Shown one piece after another: positions 1 through 6,260 of a stretch of 6,841 bases of DNA. Source of the DNA: Deltaproteobacteria bacterium. Lineage in GTDB: Bacteria > Desulfobacterota > Desulfuromonadia > Geobacterales > Pseudopelobacteraceae. The position numbers were made by a program, and so were the translations under genes. Position 1 is the first letter of the stretch. Every line of letters starts with the position of its first letter. A model generated the notes under the pieces. That model was not told the DNA's origin and searched no databases. It saw nothing but the letters and a program-made list of their open reading frames with translations. The stretch covers positions 1 through 6,841 of the forward strand of contig JAURXC010000287.1 in assembly GCA_030654645.1 (NCBI GenBank), read 5' to 3'.

Positions 1-1020
1 CCCGGCAGCCTGGTGCATATCGGTGATACACCGAACGAATCGGTGGAGATCAGGATGATCTCGTTCAATGCGACCGATATCGAGGAACACCATTTTCAGA
101 AACTTGAGGAGTGCCTGCTGCCGCCGTCCGGCACCTCGGTGACCTGGGTCAACGTGGAGGGGGTGCATGATGTGGAGGTTATCCGGCGACTGGGTGATTG
201 CCACTCCTTTCACCCGCTGGTTCTGGAAGATATTGTCAACACCGTGCAGCGCCCCAAGATCGAGGACTACGACGAATACCTCTTCATCGTCCTGCGCATG
301 CTGCGCCCGACCGAAGATCAGGATTTCAGTTCGGAACAGCTCAGCATAATCCTGGGGCCGGACTACATCTTCACCTTTCAGGAGGGGCTCAAGGGTGACC
401 CGTTCGATTCGGTCCGTGAGCGAATCCGCACCGGCAAGGGCAAGATCCGCTCGATGGGGAGCGATTATCTGGCCTATGCGCTGATCGATGCCATCGTGGA
501 CGGCTATTTCAGCGTGCTGGAAACGCTGGGGGAGCGGGTGATCGATGTGGAGGAGGATCTGGCCCTGACGCCGGAACGGAGCACGCTGCATCTGATCAAC
601 GAGCTGAAGAAGGAGATCATCTTCCTACGCAAGACGGTCTGGCCGCTGCGCGAGGCGATCGCTTTTCTGGAACGGGGCGACAGTCACCTGATCAATGATT
701 CCACCAGGGTCTATTTCCGGGATGTTTACGACCACACCATCCAGGTGATCGATACGGTCGAAACCTACCGCGACCTGCTCTCGGGAATGCTGGATCTGTA
801 CCTGTCCAGCATCAGCAACCGCACCAACGAAGTGATGAAGTTTCTGACCGTGATCGGCACGATCTTCATGCCGCTGACCTTTCTGGTGGGGGTCTACGGC
901 ATGAACTTCAAGAATCTGCCGGAGCTGGAATGGCATTACGGATATTTTGCCCTGTGGGCGGTGATGATCGCAATTTCACTGCTGATGGTGGCATATTTCA
1001 GAAAAAAACGCTGGCTGTAG
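1..1020 (+). CDS. corA: CorA family magnesium/cobalt channel, 5'-truncated by window edge
   Basis: This encodes a homopentameric inner-membrane channel for Mg2+ uptake (also Co2+). The frame is open from base 1 and reads PGSLVHIGD. That matches the usual PPGSLVHIG start region of the Thermotoga-type CorA subfamily, so the GTG at 13 is an internal valine codon and not the start. Roughly ten N-terminal residues lie outside the window, and 339 codons are visible against about 350 for the family. Counting from the first visible codon, a large cytoplasmic domain contains TWVNVEGVHD and HPLVLEDIVNTVQRPK. It is followed by the long stalk helix with VWPLRE and YFRDVYDHTIQVIDTVE. The pore helix lies at about 280-300 and ends in the signature YGMN (G300 M301 N302). 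A second helix at about 313-332 is followed by the basic tail RKKRWL typical of the family. The stop codon lies within the ribosome binding site region of the next gene. Family assignment is very secure; the start cannot be seen. Confidence 0.96.
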   Translation, partial: PGSLVHIGDTPNESVEIRMISFNATDIEEHHFQKLEECLLPPSGTSVTWVNVEGVHDVEVIRRLGDCHSFHPLVLEDIVNTVQRPKIEDYDEYLFIVLRMLRPTEDQDFSSEQLSIILGPDYIFTFQEGLKGDPFDSVRERIRTGKGKIRSMGSDYLAYALIDAIVDGYFSVLETLGERVIDVEEDLALTPERSTLHLINELKKEIIFLRKTVWPLREAIAFLERGDSHLINDSTRVYFRDVYDHTIQVIDTVETYRDLLSGMLDLYLSSISNRTNEVMKFLTVIGTIFMPLTFLVGVYGMNFKNLPELEWHYGYFALWAVMIAISLLMVAYFRKKRWL

Positions 1021-1028
1021 GAGACTAT

Positions 1029-1376
1029 ATGACACGGCTGATATTGAAATGGGTGCTCAATTCGTTCGCCCTCTATTTCGTCATGAAAATCATTCCCGGC
1101 ATCCGGATCGACCGTTTCCAGGACCTGCTGGTGGCAGCCCTGGTGATCGGCCTTTTGAATGCCTTTCTGCGCCCGATCATCATCCTGCTGACCCTGCCGG
1201 TCACCATGCTGACCCTGGGGCTGTTTACCCTGGTGATCAACGGCCTGATGTTCTATCTGGCGGCCTACCTGGTCAGCGGTTTCCAGGTCACCGGCTTTGG
1301 CGCTGCCTTCCTGGCCGCGCTGCTTTTCAGCCTGTTCAGCTTCGTGCTCAACATGGTCTTCGGAACCAAAAAATGA
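1029..1376 (+). CDS. Small membrane protein, YvlD / phage holin family 4 (PF04020-like)
   Basis: This is a 115-residue, very hydrophobic protein with about four membrane helices, near residues 4-22, 33-50, 51-82 and 88-110. The segment GLLNAFLRPIIILLTLP (about 41-57), followed by TLGLF (62-66) and N71, is the conserved core of the YvlD/phage_holin_4_2 family. The holin name comes from distant similarity. Chromosomal members have no proven lytic role and their biochemical function is unknown; some relatives in Bacillus belong to envelope-stress operons. The ATG at 1029 is chosen because AGGAG (1019-1023) sits five bases upstream and the start lies 8 bases after the corA stop. This indicates co-transcription, and probably coupled translation, with corA. 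An upstream in-frame extension to 930 would run through corA and is rejected. The protein ends in GTKK, and its TGA overlaps an ATG (ATGA at 1373-1376) that opens an 18-codon frame leading to tilS. Confidence 0.88.
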   Translation: MTRLILKWVLNSFALYFVMKIIPGIRIDRFQDLLVAALVIGLLNAFLRPIIILLTLPVTMLTLGLFTLVINGLMFYLAAYLVSGFQVTGFGAAFLAALLFSLFSFVLNMVFGTKK

Positions 1377-1425
1377 TCACCCCTTTCCTGTACACCCTAC
1401 CTTCGTGTCTCCCGTTTTGCAGGAC

Positions 1426-2862
1426 GTGACCATCGTCGCGGAGCTTGTTTCCAGGGTTGTCCGGACGATCCGGGAACAGCAGTTGTTCAGTCCGGGTGAC
1501 ACGCTGATCGTGGCGCTCTCCGGCGGCGCCGATTCGACCGCGCTGCTGGATCTGCTGGGCCGGCTGCCCGGATTCGGTCTGCGGCTGGTGGCCGCCCATC
1601 TGAACCACTGCCTGCGCGGTGCGGAATCCGACGGTGACGAGCAGTTCTGCCGCAGACTGGCTGGTGACCACGGAGTACCGATCGAAATCCTGCGGGTTGA
1701 TGTCAAGCAGTTCGCGGCAAGCGCCGGCCTGAACCTGGAAGATGCAGGCCGGCGCGCCCGCATCGCGTTTTTGGAACAGATGCGGGAAAAATATTGCGCC
1801 GCGGCCATAGTGACCGCCCATCACGGCGACGACCAGGCCGAAACCGTGCTGATGAGGCTTTTGCGCGGCTCCGGCATGACCGGGCTTTCCGGGATGCAGT
1901 ACCGCAATCGGCGCGGCCATATCCGGCCGTTGCTGGACGTCACCCGCGCCGAGATCGAGCGGTACCTGGCGGAACTGGGGCTTGCCTGGCGTGAAGATGC
2001 CAGTAACCGCGACCTGGACTTTTTGCGTAACCGGATCCGCCATCAGCTTCTGCCGCTTCTGGAACAGTACAATCCCGCCATCCGCCACACCCTGACCGCC
2101 ACCGCCGCGCTCCTGTCCGATGAAAACGCGCTACTGGACAGCCTGGCCGAACAGGCCTTCGAGGCCTGCTGGCACAGCAGCGCTGACAACTCCCTGGCCT
2201 GCGGAATTGCAGAATTCAGGGCGCATCCGCCCGCCCTGCAGCGGCGGATGCTCCGGCACGTCTGCCTCCGCCTGGCTGGAAACATTGAAGGATTCACCCT
2301 CGCACATATCGAATCAATCCGGCAACTGCCGGATTCACTACGCCCCAATGCAAGGATCACACTGCCGCAAGGCATCGGCGCCATGCGCGAATATGACCGG
2401 ATCGTACTTCGGCTCAACCAGCGGGAAGCAGCGGTTGTCGCCGAAGATATAATCATCCCGGCCCCGGGCAGTTACCGTTTCCCCTGGGGCGGATCTCTGG
2501 AGGTCGAAACCTGTGCAACACTGGTTGACTTCAGTCAGTTGCCTGCCGATGTCGCCTGCTTCGATATGGCCAGGACACCTTTCCCCTGGCGGGTGCGCAG
2601 TTTCCGCGCCGGTGACCGCATCGTGCCGTTCGGCATGACCGGCAGGAAAAAGGTCAAGGATGTTTTCATCGACCGCAAGATTCCGTTGTCTGACCGCGGG
2701 CGGATTCCGCTGGTATTCTGTGGGGACGAGTTGATCTGGATCGCGGGAGTGTGCGCTTCGGAGTCATGCCGGATTGCTCATGCGGATGCGGCTCTGGTCA
2801 AGGTGGAGTGGCATGATGAAAAGTGTTCTGATCATCGTCGCCGGCAGCCTGACGAGATCTAA
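1426..2862 (+). CDS. tilS: tRNA(Ile)-lysidine synthase TilS
   Basis: TilS uses ATP and lysine to convert C34 of the CAU-anticodon tRNA-Ile into lysidine, which changes both its codon reading (AUA) and its charging identity; it is essential in most bacteria. Numbering from GTG 1426 (478 residues), the PP-loop ATP-binding motif is SGGADS at 32-37. HLNHCLRG follows at 58-65, AHHGDDQAET at 131-140 and LLRGSGMTGLSGM around 145-157. After a helical middle part, the C-terminal TilS domain contains FRAGDR at 393-398, then GRKKVKDVFIDRKIP and WIAGVCASESCRIA near the end. The last 16 residues (HDEKCSDHRRRQPDEI) look like a non-conserved tail. The start is uncertain: GTG 1426, TTG 1417 and GTG 1405 are all in frame, and none has a well-placed ribosome binding site. 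GTG 1426 is preferred because it leaves a normal N-terminus and overlaps an upstream micro-ORF stop (GTGA). The frame is also open back to 1297, but that part overlaps the preceding gene. Confidence 0.93.
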   Translation: MTIVAELVSRVVRTIREQQLFSPGDTLIVALSGGADSTALLDLLGRLPGFGLRLVAAHLNHCLRGAESDGDEQFCRRLAGDHGVPIEILRVDVKQFAASAGLNLEDAGRRARIAFLEQMREKYCAAAIVTAHHGDDQAETVLMRLLRGSGMTGLSGMQYRNRRGHIRPLLDVTRAEIERYLAELGLAWREDASNRDLDFLRNRIRHQLLPLLEQYNPAIRHTLTATAALLSDENALLDSLAEQAFEACWHSSADNSLACGIAEFRAHPPALQRRMLRHVCLRLAGNIEGFTLAHIESIRQLPDSLRPNARITLPQGIGAMREYDRIVLRLNQREAAVVAEDIIIPAPGSYRFPWGGSLEVETCATLVDFSQLPADVACFDMARTPFPWRVRSFRAGDRIVPFGMTGRKKVKDVFIDRKIPLSDRGRIPLVFCGDELIWIAGVCASESCRIAHADAALVKVEWHDEKCSDHRRRQPDEI

Positions 2863-3040
2863 CATCGATTTTCCAAGCAGATACCAAAACCGCATCGCGT
2901 GTGAAGTTCAAAACTTCCGGAAATTTACGGGGCGATTTCTGATTATTGGTGTATCCTTACACGTCAAAGACGCTTGCGCGGATATGATTATCATTATTTC
3001 AGGGTTGCGGTTCCGGTTGATCCGTCTGCGTTTGCAGTAA
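2816..3040 (+). CDS. Doubtful small ORF overlapping the end of tilS, possible gene remnant
   Basis: This 74-codon frame begins MKSVLIIVAGSL and continues with a basic, poorly patterned sequence that ends LRFRLIRLRLQ. I recognise no family. In its favour, AGGTGGAG (2801-2808) is placed well for either ATG 2813 or ATG 2816, and the first dozen residues look like a real protein N-terminus (a beta strand followed by GS). Against it, it overlaps tilS by 47 bases, the part outside tilS is about 44% GC unlike the neighbouring genes, and the later residues have no coherent composition. It could be a small real protein, the 5' end of a gene whose remainder has been lost, or chance. Confidence 0.2.
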   Translation: MKSVLIIVAGSLTRSNIDFPSRYQNRIACEVQNFRKFTGRFLIIGVSLHVKDACADMIIIISGLRFRLIRLRLQ

Positions 3041-3089
3041 AGCATGCCATAACATCCTTGATTTTGTAGAAGCCGCCATCCGTTTGCTC

Positions 3090-3118
3090 TTGTCAACCTG
3101 ACCTTCCTATGCTAGTTT
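3090..3118 (+). promoter_or_regulatory. Candidate sigma70-type promoter for ftsH
   Basis: TTGTCA (3090-3095) matches the -35 consensus at five of six positions. A 17-base spacer separates it from TAGTTT (3113-3118), a weak -10 (three of six) strengthened by an extended TG dinucleotide at 3110-3111. Transcription would start near 3125, giving a leader of about 40 bases before the ftsH start. An alternative pairing is TTGCTC (3084-3089) with TATGCT (3108-3113) at an 18-base spacer. The position just upstream of ftsH, after a 300-base gap, supports a promoter here; the exact elements are inferred. Confidence 0.45.
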
Positions 3119-3155
3119 TACAAAATTTTTAACGCCACACACTGCTTAATCAAAC

Positions 3156-3160
3156 GGGGG
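3156..3160 (+). promoter_or_regulatory. Ribosome binding site supporting the TTG start of ftsH
   Basis: GGGGG lies six bases before TTG 3167. It can pair with the CCUCC anti-Shine-Dalgarno sequence using G-U wobble. The TTG start also gives the N-terminus MNQFYKNL expected for FtsH of this group, and no in-frame ATG or GTG is found near it. Confidence 0.6.
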
Positions 3161-3166
3161 TTTGCC

Positions 3167-5023
3167 TTGAATCAATTTTACAAGAATCTTTCACTTTGGC
3201 TGGTAATCAGCCTGATGATGATCCTGCTTTTCAACATGTTCAACAAACCGCGGCCAACCGCCGAAAAGATCAATTTCAGTGATTTCATGTCACATATCGA
3301 ATCCGGTAAGATTACCGCGGTAGTCATGCAGGGTAATGACATCTCAGGCAAGTTCGAGGGTAAGGACGGCAAGGAGTTCCGTACCTACAAGCCTTACTCG
3401 GATGCCGACCTGACTGAAAAACTGCTGGAAAAGAAAGTCACTATCAACGCCAAACCGGAAGAGGAAAAGTTCTCCTGGTTCTCGATCTTCATTTCATGGT
3501 TCCCGTTGATTCTGCTGGTAGGAGTCTGGATCTTCTTCATGCGCCAGATGCAGATGGGGGGCGGCAAGGCCATGTCGTTCGGCAAGAGTCGGGCCAAGCT
3601 TCTGACCGAAACTCAGGGTAAGATCACCTTTGAGGATGTTGCCGGTATCGAGGAGGCCAAGGAAGAGCTGGAAGAGATCATCGCTTTTCTTAAAGAACCC
3701 AAGAAATTCACCGTGCTGGGCGGAAAGATCCCCAAAGGGGTGCTGCTGGTAGGCCCTCCGGGTACCGGCAAGACCCTGCTGGCGCGTGCCGTTGCCGGTG
3801 AGGCCGGCGTTCCCTTCTATTCGATCTCCGGATCCGACTTCGTCGAGATGTTTGTCGGCGTCGGCGCCAGCCGTGTGCGCGACCTGTTTCTTCAGGGCAA
3901 GAAGAGTGCTCCCTGCATCATCTTCATTGACGAGATCGATGCGGTGGGGCGTCATCGCGGTGCAGGCATGGGGGGAGGGCATGATGAACGCGAGCAGACT
4001 CTCAACCAGCTGTTGGTGGAGATGGATGGTTTCGAGTCCAACGAGGGTGTCATTCTTATCGCCGCCACCAACCGCCCCGATGTCCTCGATCCGGCTCTAC
4101 TCCGCCCAGGTCGCTTCGACCGTCAGGTTGTAGTGCCGCGCCCGGATGTCAAGGGACGCGAAATGATTCTCAAGGTCCACTCCAAGAAGGTGCCGCTTTC
4201 GGACAAGGTCGATCTGGCCGTGATTGCTCGCGGTACCCCCGGTTTTTCAGGCGCCGATCTGGCTAACCTGGTCAATGAAGCTGCGCTGTTGGCTGCCCGT
4301 TTGAACAAGACCGTCGCCGATCCGAGTGATTTTGACAGCGCCAAGGACAAAGTGCTGATGGGCGCCGAACGTCGCAGCATGGTCATCTCCGATGAGGAGA
4401 AAAAGAGTACCGCCTACCATGAGGCCGGTCATACGTTGGTTGCCAAACTGGTGCCCGGCACCGATCCGGTTCACAAGGTTTCCATCATACCGCGCGGTCG
4501 TGCTCTGGGTGTTACGATGCAGTTGCCGATAGAAGACAAGCATAGCTATTCCCGCGAATCCCTGCTGGCCAGAATCGCCGTTCTGATGGGCGGTCGGGCG
4601 GCAGAGGACCTGATCTTCAACACTTTTACCACCGGAGCAGGCAACGATATCGAACGGGCCACCGAGATGGCTCGCAAGATGGTTTGTGAATGGGGCATGA
4701 GCGACAAGATGGGACCGCTTTCGTTCGGCAAAAAGGATGAGTCGATCTTCCTGGGCCGGGAAATGGCGATGCACAAGAACTTCAGTGAAAAGACCGCCGA
4801 GAATATCGATGACGAGATCAAGCGCATAGTGGATGAATCCTACGACCGCGCCCTGACTCTGTTGCGCGATAATCTTAAGAATCTCCATAAGCTGTCGGTA
4901 TGCCTGATCGAAAAAGAAAATCTGAGCGGAGCCGAGGTTGATGAAATCATGGCTTCCGATGATACTTGTGTCGATAAAGTGGCTGAAGTAACCCAGATGC
5001 CGCATACCGATACCCAGGCCTGA
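3167..5023 (+). CDS. ftsH: ATP-dependent zinc metalloprotease FtsH
   Basis: FtsH is a membrane-anchored hexameric AAA+ protease that extracts and degrades misassembled membrane proteins and selected cytoplasmic regulators. The 618-residue length is normal. Helix 1 is at about 9-26, followed by a small periplasmic domain (about 28-103), helix 2 at about 104-125 and then the AAA domain. That domain has Walker A GPPGTGKT (196-203), pore-loop FVG (229-231), Walker B IIFIDEID (D255, E256) and the second region of homology ATNRPDVLDPALLRPGRFDR with R313 and R316. The peptidase domain carries the zinc motif HEAGH (418-422), with D494 (in TTGAGNDIE) as the expected third zinc ligand. All key residues are present, so it should be active. 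It starts with TTG, is preceded by a candidate promoter, and its stop lies one base before folP. It probably opens an operon with folP and the diadenylate cyclase gene. The C-terminal tail after about residue 600 is polar and not conserved. Confidence 0.98.
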   Translation: MNQFYKNLSLWLVISLMMILLFNMFNKPRPTAEKINFSDFMSHIESGKITAVVMQGNDISGKFEGKDGKEFRTYKPYSDADLTEKLLEKKVTINAKPEEEKFSWFSIFISWFPLILLVGVWIFFMRQMQMGGGKAMSFGKSRAKLLTETQGKITFEDVAGIEEAKEELEEIIAFLKEPKKFTVLGGKIPKGVLLVGPPGTGKTLLARAVAGEAGVPFYSISGSDFVEMFVGVGASRVRDLFLQGKKSAPCIIFIDEIDAVGRHRGAGMGGGHDEREQTLNQLLVEMDGFESNEGVILIAATNRPDVLDPALLRPGRFDRQVVVPRPDVKGREMILKVHSKKVPLSDKVDLAVIARGTPGFSGADLANLVNEAALLAARLNKTVADPSDFDSAKDKVLMGAERRSMVISDEEKKSTAYHEAGHTLVAKLVPGTDPVHKVSIIPRGRALGVTMQLPIEDKHSYSRESLLARIAVLMGGRAAEDLIFNTFTTGAGNDIERATEMARKMVCEWGMSDKMGPLSFGKKDESIFLGREMAMHKNFSEKTAENIDDEIKRIVDESYDRALTLLRDNLKNLHKLSVCLIEKENLSGAEVDEIMASDDTCVDKVAEVTQMPHTDTQA

Positions 5024-5024
5024 C

Positions 5025-6230
5025 ATGGCCGGCTTTACGCCCAGGGTGCTGTCGGTCAGCACTCCCGGCCAGGCCAGGGCCGAGCTTGAACGTGTCGGTG
5101 TGGATGCCGGCGGCTTGGGCATGATGAGCGGCAAGATGTTGACCCGTTGTATCCATCTGCCTGGTCTGCAGTGCCGTCAGGCCAACATACTCAAGCAGGA
5201 AATGCTGTCTCTGGGTGGGGATGCCGCGGTTGCACGCGGCACGGTGGCCTGCAGCATAAACGAAACAGATGTAATCCTGATTGGGACAGATAAACAGTTG
5301 TTGCAGCTCTGTGACAAATTAAAGGCGCAACCATTCGACTTGCCGACCTTGGCAATGGAACTCGGCACGCTTCTGGTCAATATCAAACAACCTCCGCAAA
5401 GATGGGTGACATCCCGTCGTGAGTTTTCACTCGAACGCCCGTTGATAATGGGCATTCTTAACCTGACACCGGATTCATTTTCGGACGGCGGGCGTTTTAC
5501 AGACCCCGGACTTGCCGTCGAGCATGCCCTGCAGATGGAGGCCGAAGGCGCCGACATCATCGATATCGGCGGTGAAAGCACCCGACCCGGATCTGTGCCT
5601 GTTCAGGCCGTTGAGGAGTCAGCCCGAATCATCCCTGTTATCGAACGCCTATCCGATGTGCTTCGATGTGCAATCTCAGTGGACACCTGGAAGAGTGACG
5701 TCGCCGACCGCGCACTTTCGGCCGGAGCGGAAATAATAAATGATATCAGCGGCTTCAATTTCGATCCGCAAATGGCTGCCGTCGCGGCCGGGAGCGGCGC
5801 CGCCGCCGTGCTGATGCATACCCGGGGCAAGCCGGATCAGATGCAGAAGAATACCGGTTATTCGGACCTGATCACCGAAATCGTCAGCGGTTTGCAAAGT
5901 TCAGTTACACTTGCGTTGGAAGCTGGCGTAGAACCGTGCCGCATTGCCGTGGACCCCGGCATCGGATTCGGCAAGGATAGCGCCGGCAACCTGGAGATTT
6001 TACGTCGTCTTAGAGAATTGACCGGCATGGGAATGCCGGTTCTGGTGGGCACATCCCGCAAGTCATTCATCGGAAAGATACTGGAGCGGGATTCCGCTTC
6101 AGAGCGCCTGTTCGGCACTGCTGCCACGGTGGCTCTCTCGGTGGCCAACGGCGCGTCGATCCTGCGGGTGCATGATGTCCGGGCGATGCGTGATGTCGCT
6201 GACGTTGCCCATGCCGTTTTACGGCACTGA
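5025..6230 (+). CDS. folP: Dihydropteroate synthase with about 135-residue N-terminal extension
   Basis: FolP condenses p-aminobenzoate with 6-hydroxymethyl-dihydropterin diphosphate to give dihydropteroate in folate synthesis. The protein has 401 residues, while a plain DHPS has about 280. The catalytic TIM barrel starts near residue 138. It shows MGILNLTPDSFSDGG (142-156), IDIGGESTRPGS (179-190, the pterin/pABA loop), D220 in SVDTWKS, N239-D240 in INDISGF, DPGIGFGK (310-317), GTSRKSFIG (342-350) and RVHDV with H383. All expected catalytic and binding residues appear intact, so this is FolP rather than a degenerate DHPS-like protein. Residues 1-135 form a separate region that contains QANILKQEMLSLGGDAAVARG (about 52-72). 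To my knowledge, FolP proteins of Geobacter relatives and some anaerobes carry a similar extension of unknown role. ATG 5025 lies one base after the ftsH stop, with a modest AGG at 5016-5018 inside ftsH, which suggests translational coupling. Confidence 0.96.
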   Translation: MAGFTPRVLSVSTPGQARAELERVGVDAGGLGMMSGKMLTRCIHLPGLQCRQANILKQEMLSLGGDAAVARGTVACSINETDVILIGTDKQLLQLCDKLKAQPFDLPTLAMELGTLLVNIKQPPQRWVTSRREFSLERPLIMGILNLTPDSFSDGGRFTDPGLAVEHALQMEAEGADIIDIGGESTRPGSVPVQAVEESARIIPVIERLSDVLRCAISVDTWKSDVADRALSAGAEIINDISGFNFDPQMAAVAAGSGAAAVLMHTRGKPDQMQKNTGYSDLITEIVSGLQSSVTLALEAGVEPCRIAVDPGIGFGKDSAGNLEILRRLRELTGMGMPVLVGTSRKSFIGKILERDSASERLFGTAATVALSVANGASILRVHDVRAMRDVADVAHAVLRH

Positions 6231-6251
6231 AATGCCACACTCCACTCCAAC

Positions 6252-6257
6252 AGGGGA
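6252..6257 (+). promoter_or_regulatory. Ribosome binding site of the diadenylate cyclase gene
   Basis: AGGGGA lies three bases before ATG 6261 and fixes this start. The resulting protein begins with a short polar stretch and then a membrane helix, as expected for the family. The 30 bases between the folP stop and this ATG hold nothing else that I recognise. Confidence 0.6.
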
Positions 6258-6260
6258 ACC

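Larger units (their letters stand above)
2863..3166. other. AT-richer intergenic region between tilS and ftsH
   Basis: This stretch has no securely coding sequence. By hand count, 2881-3166 is about 44% GC, clearly lower than the flanking genes. It contains the tail of a doubtful 74-codon frame, several short inverted repeats (GAAGTT/AACTTC at 2903-2908 and 2912-2917; the palindrome TTCCGGAA at 2915-2922; CGTC-AAA-GACG at 2962-2972; CTGC-GTTT-GCAG at 3026-3037) and a candidate ftsH promoter near its right end. None of the hairpins is followed by a T-run, so I do not call an intrinsic terminator for tilS. No tRNA, riboswitch or insertion element was recognised. Confidence 0.7.

Noticed and set aside
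1029..1376. Phage holin gene as evidence of a prophage
   Set aside because: The family name is misleading: this is the widespread chromosomal YvlD-type membrane protein, and no endolysin, integrase or other phage gene is nearby.
1297..1425. tilS starting at ATG 1297, giving 521 residues
   Set aside because: The added residues overlap the membrane-protein gene, have the Ser/Cys/Trp-rich look of an out-of-frame translation, and are not part of any TilS N-terminus that I know.
1348..2088. Antisense open frame of 246 codons opposite tilS
   Set aside because: It is a shadow of the conserved TilS PP-loop domain, with no family-like motif or credible ribosome binding site.
2903..2922. Hairpin GAAGTT-CAA-AACTTC joined to the palindrome TTCCGGAA as a tilS terminator or operator
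   Set aside because: The stem is only six base pairs, AT-rich, and has no T-run after it. No known operator matches, and a chance origin is likely.
3026..3037. CTGC-GTTT-GCAG hairpin as a terminator
   Set aside because: It has only four base pairs and is followed by TAAAGC rather than a run of T.
4247..5134. Antisense open frame of 295 codons opposite ftsH/folP
   Set aside because: It lies opposite well-conserved ftsH sequence with all catalytic motifs intact, its composition shows no recognisable domain, and long antisense frames are expected from GC-rich codon use.
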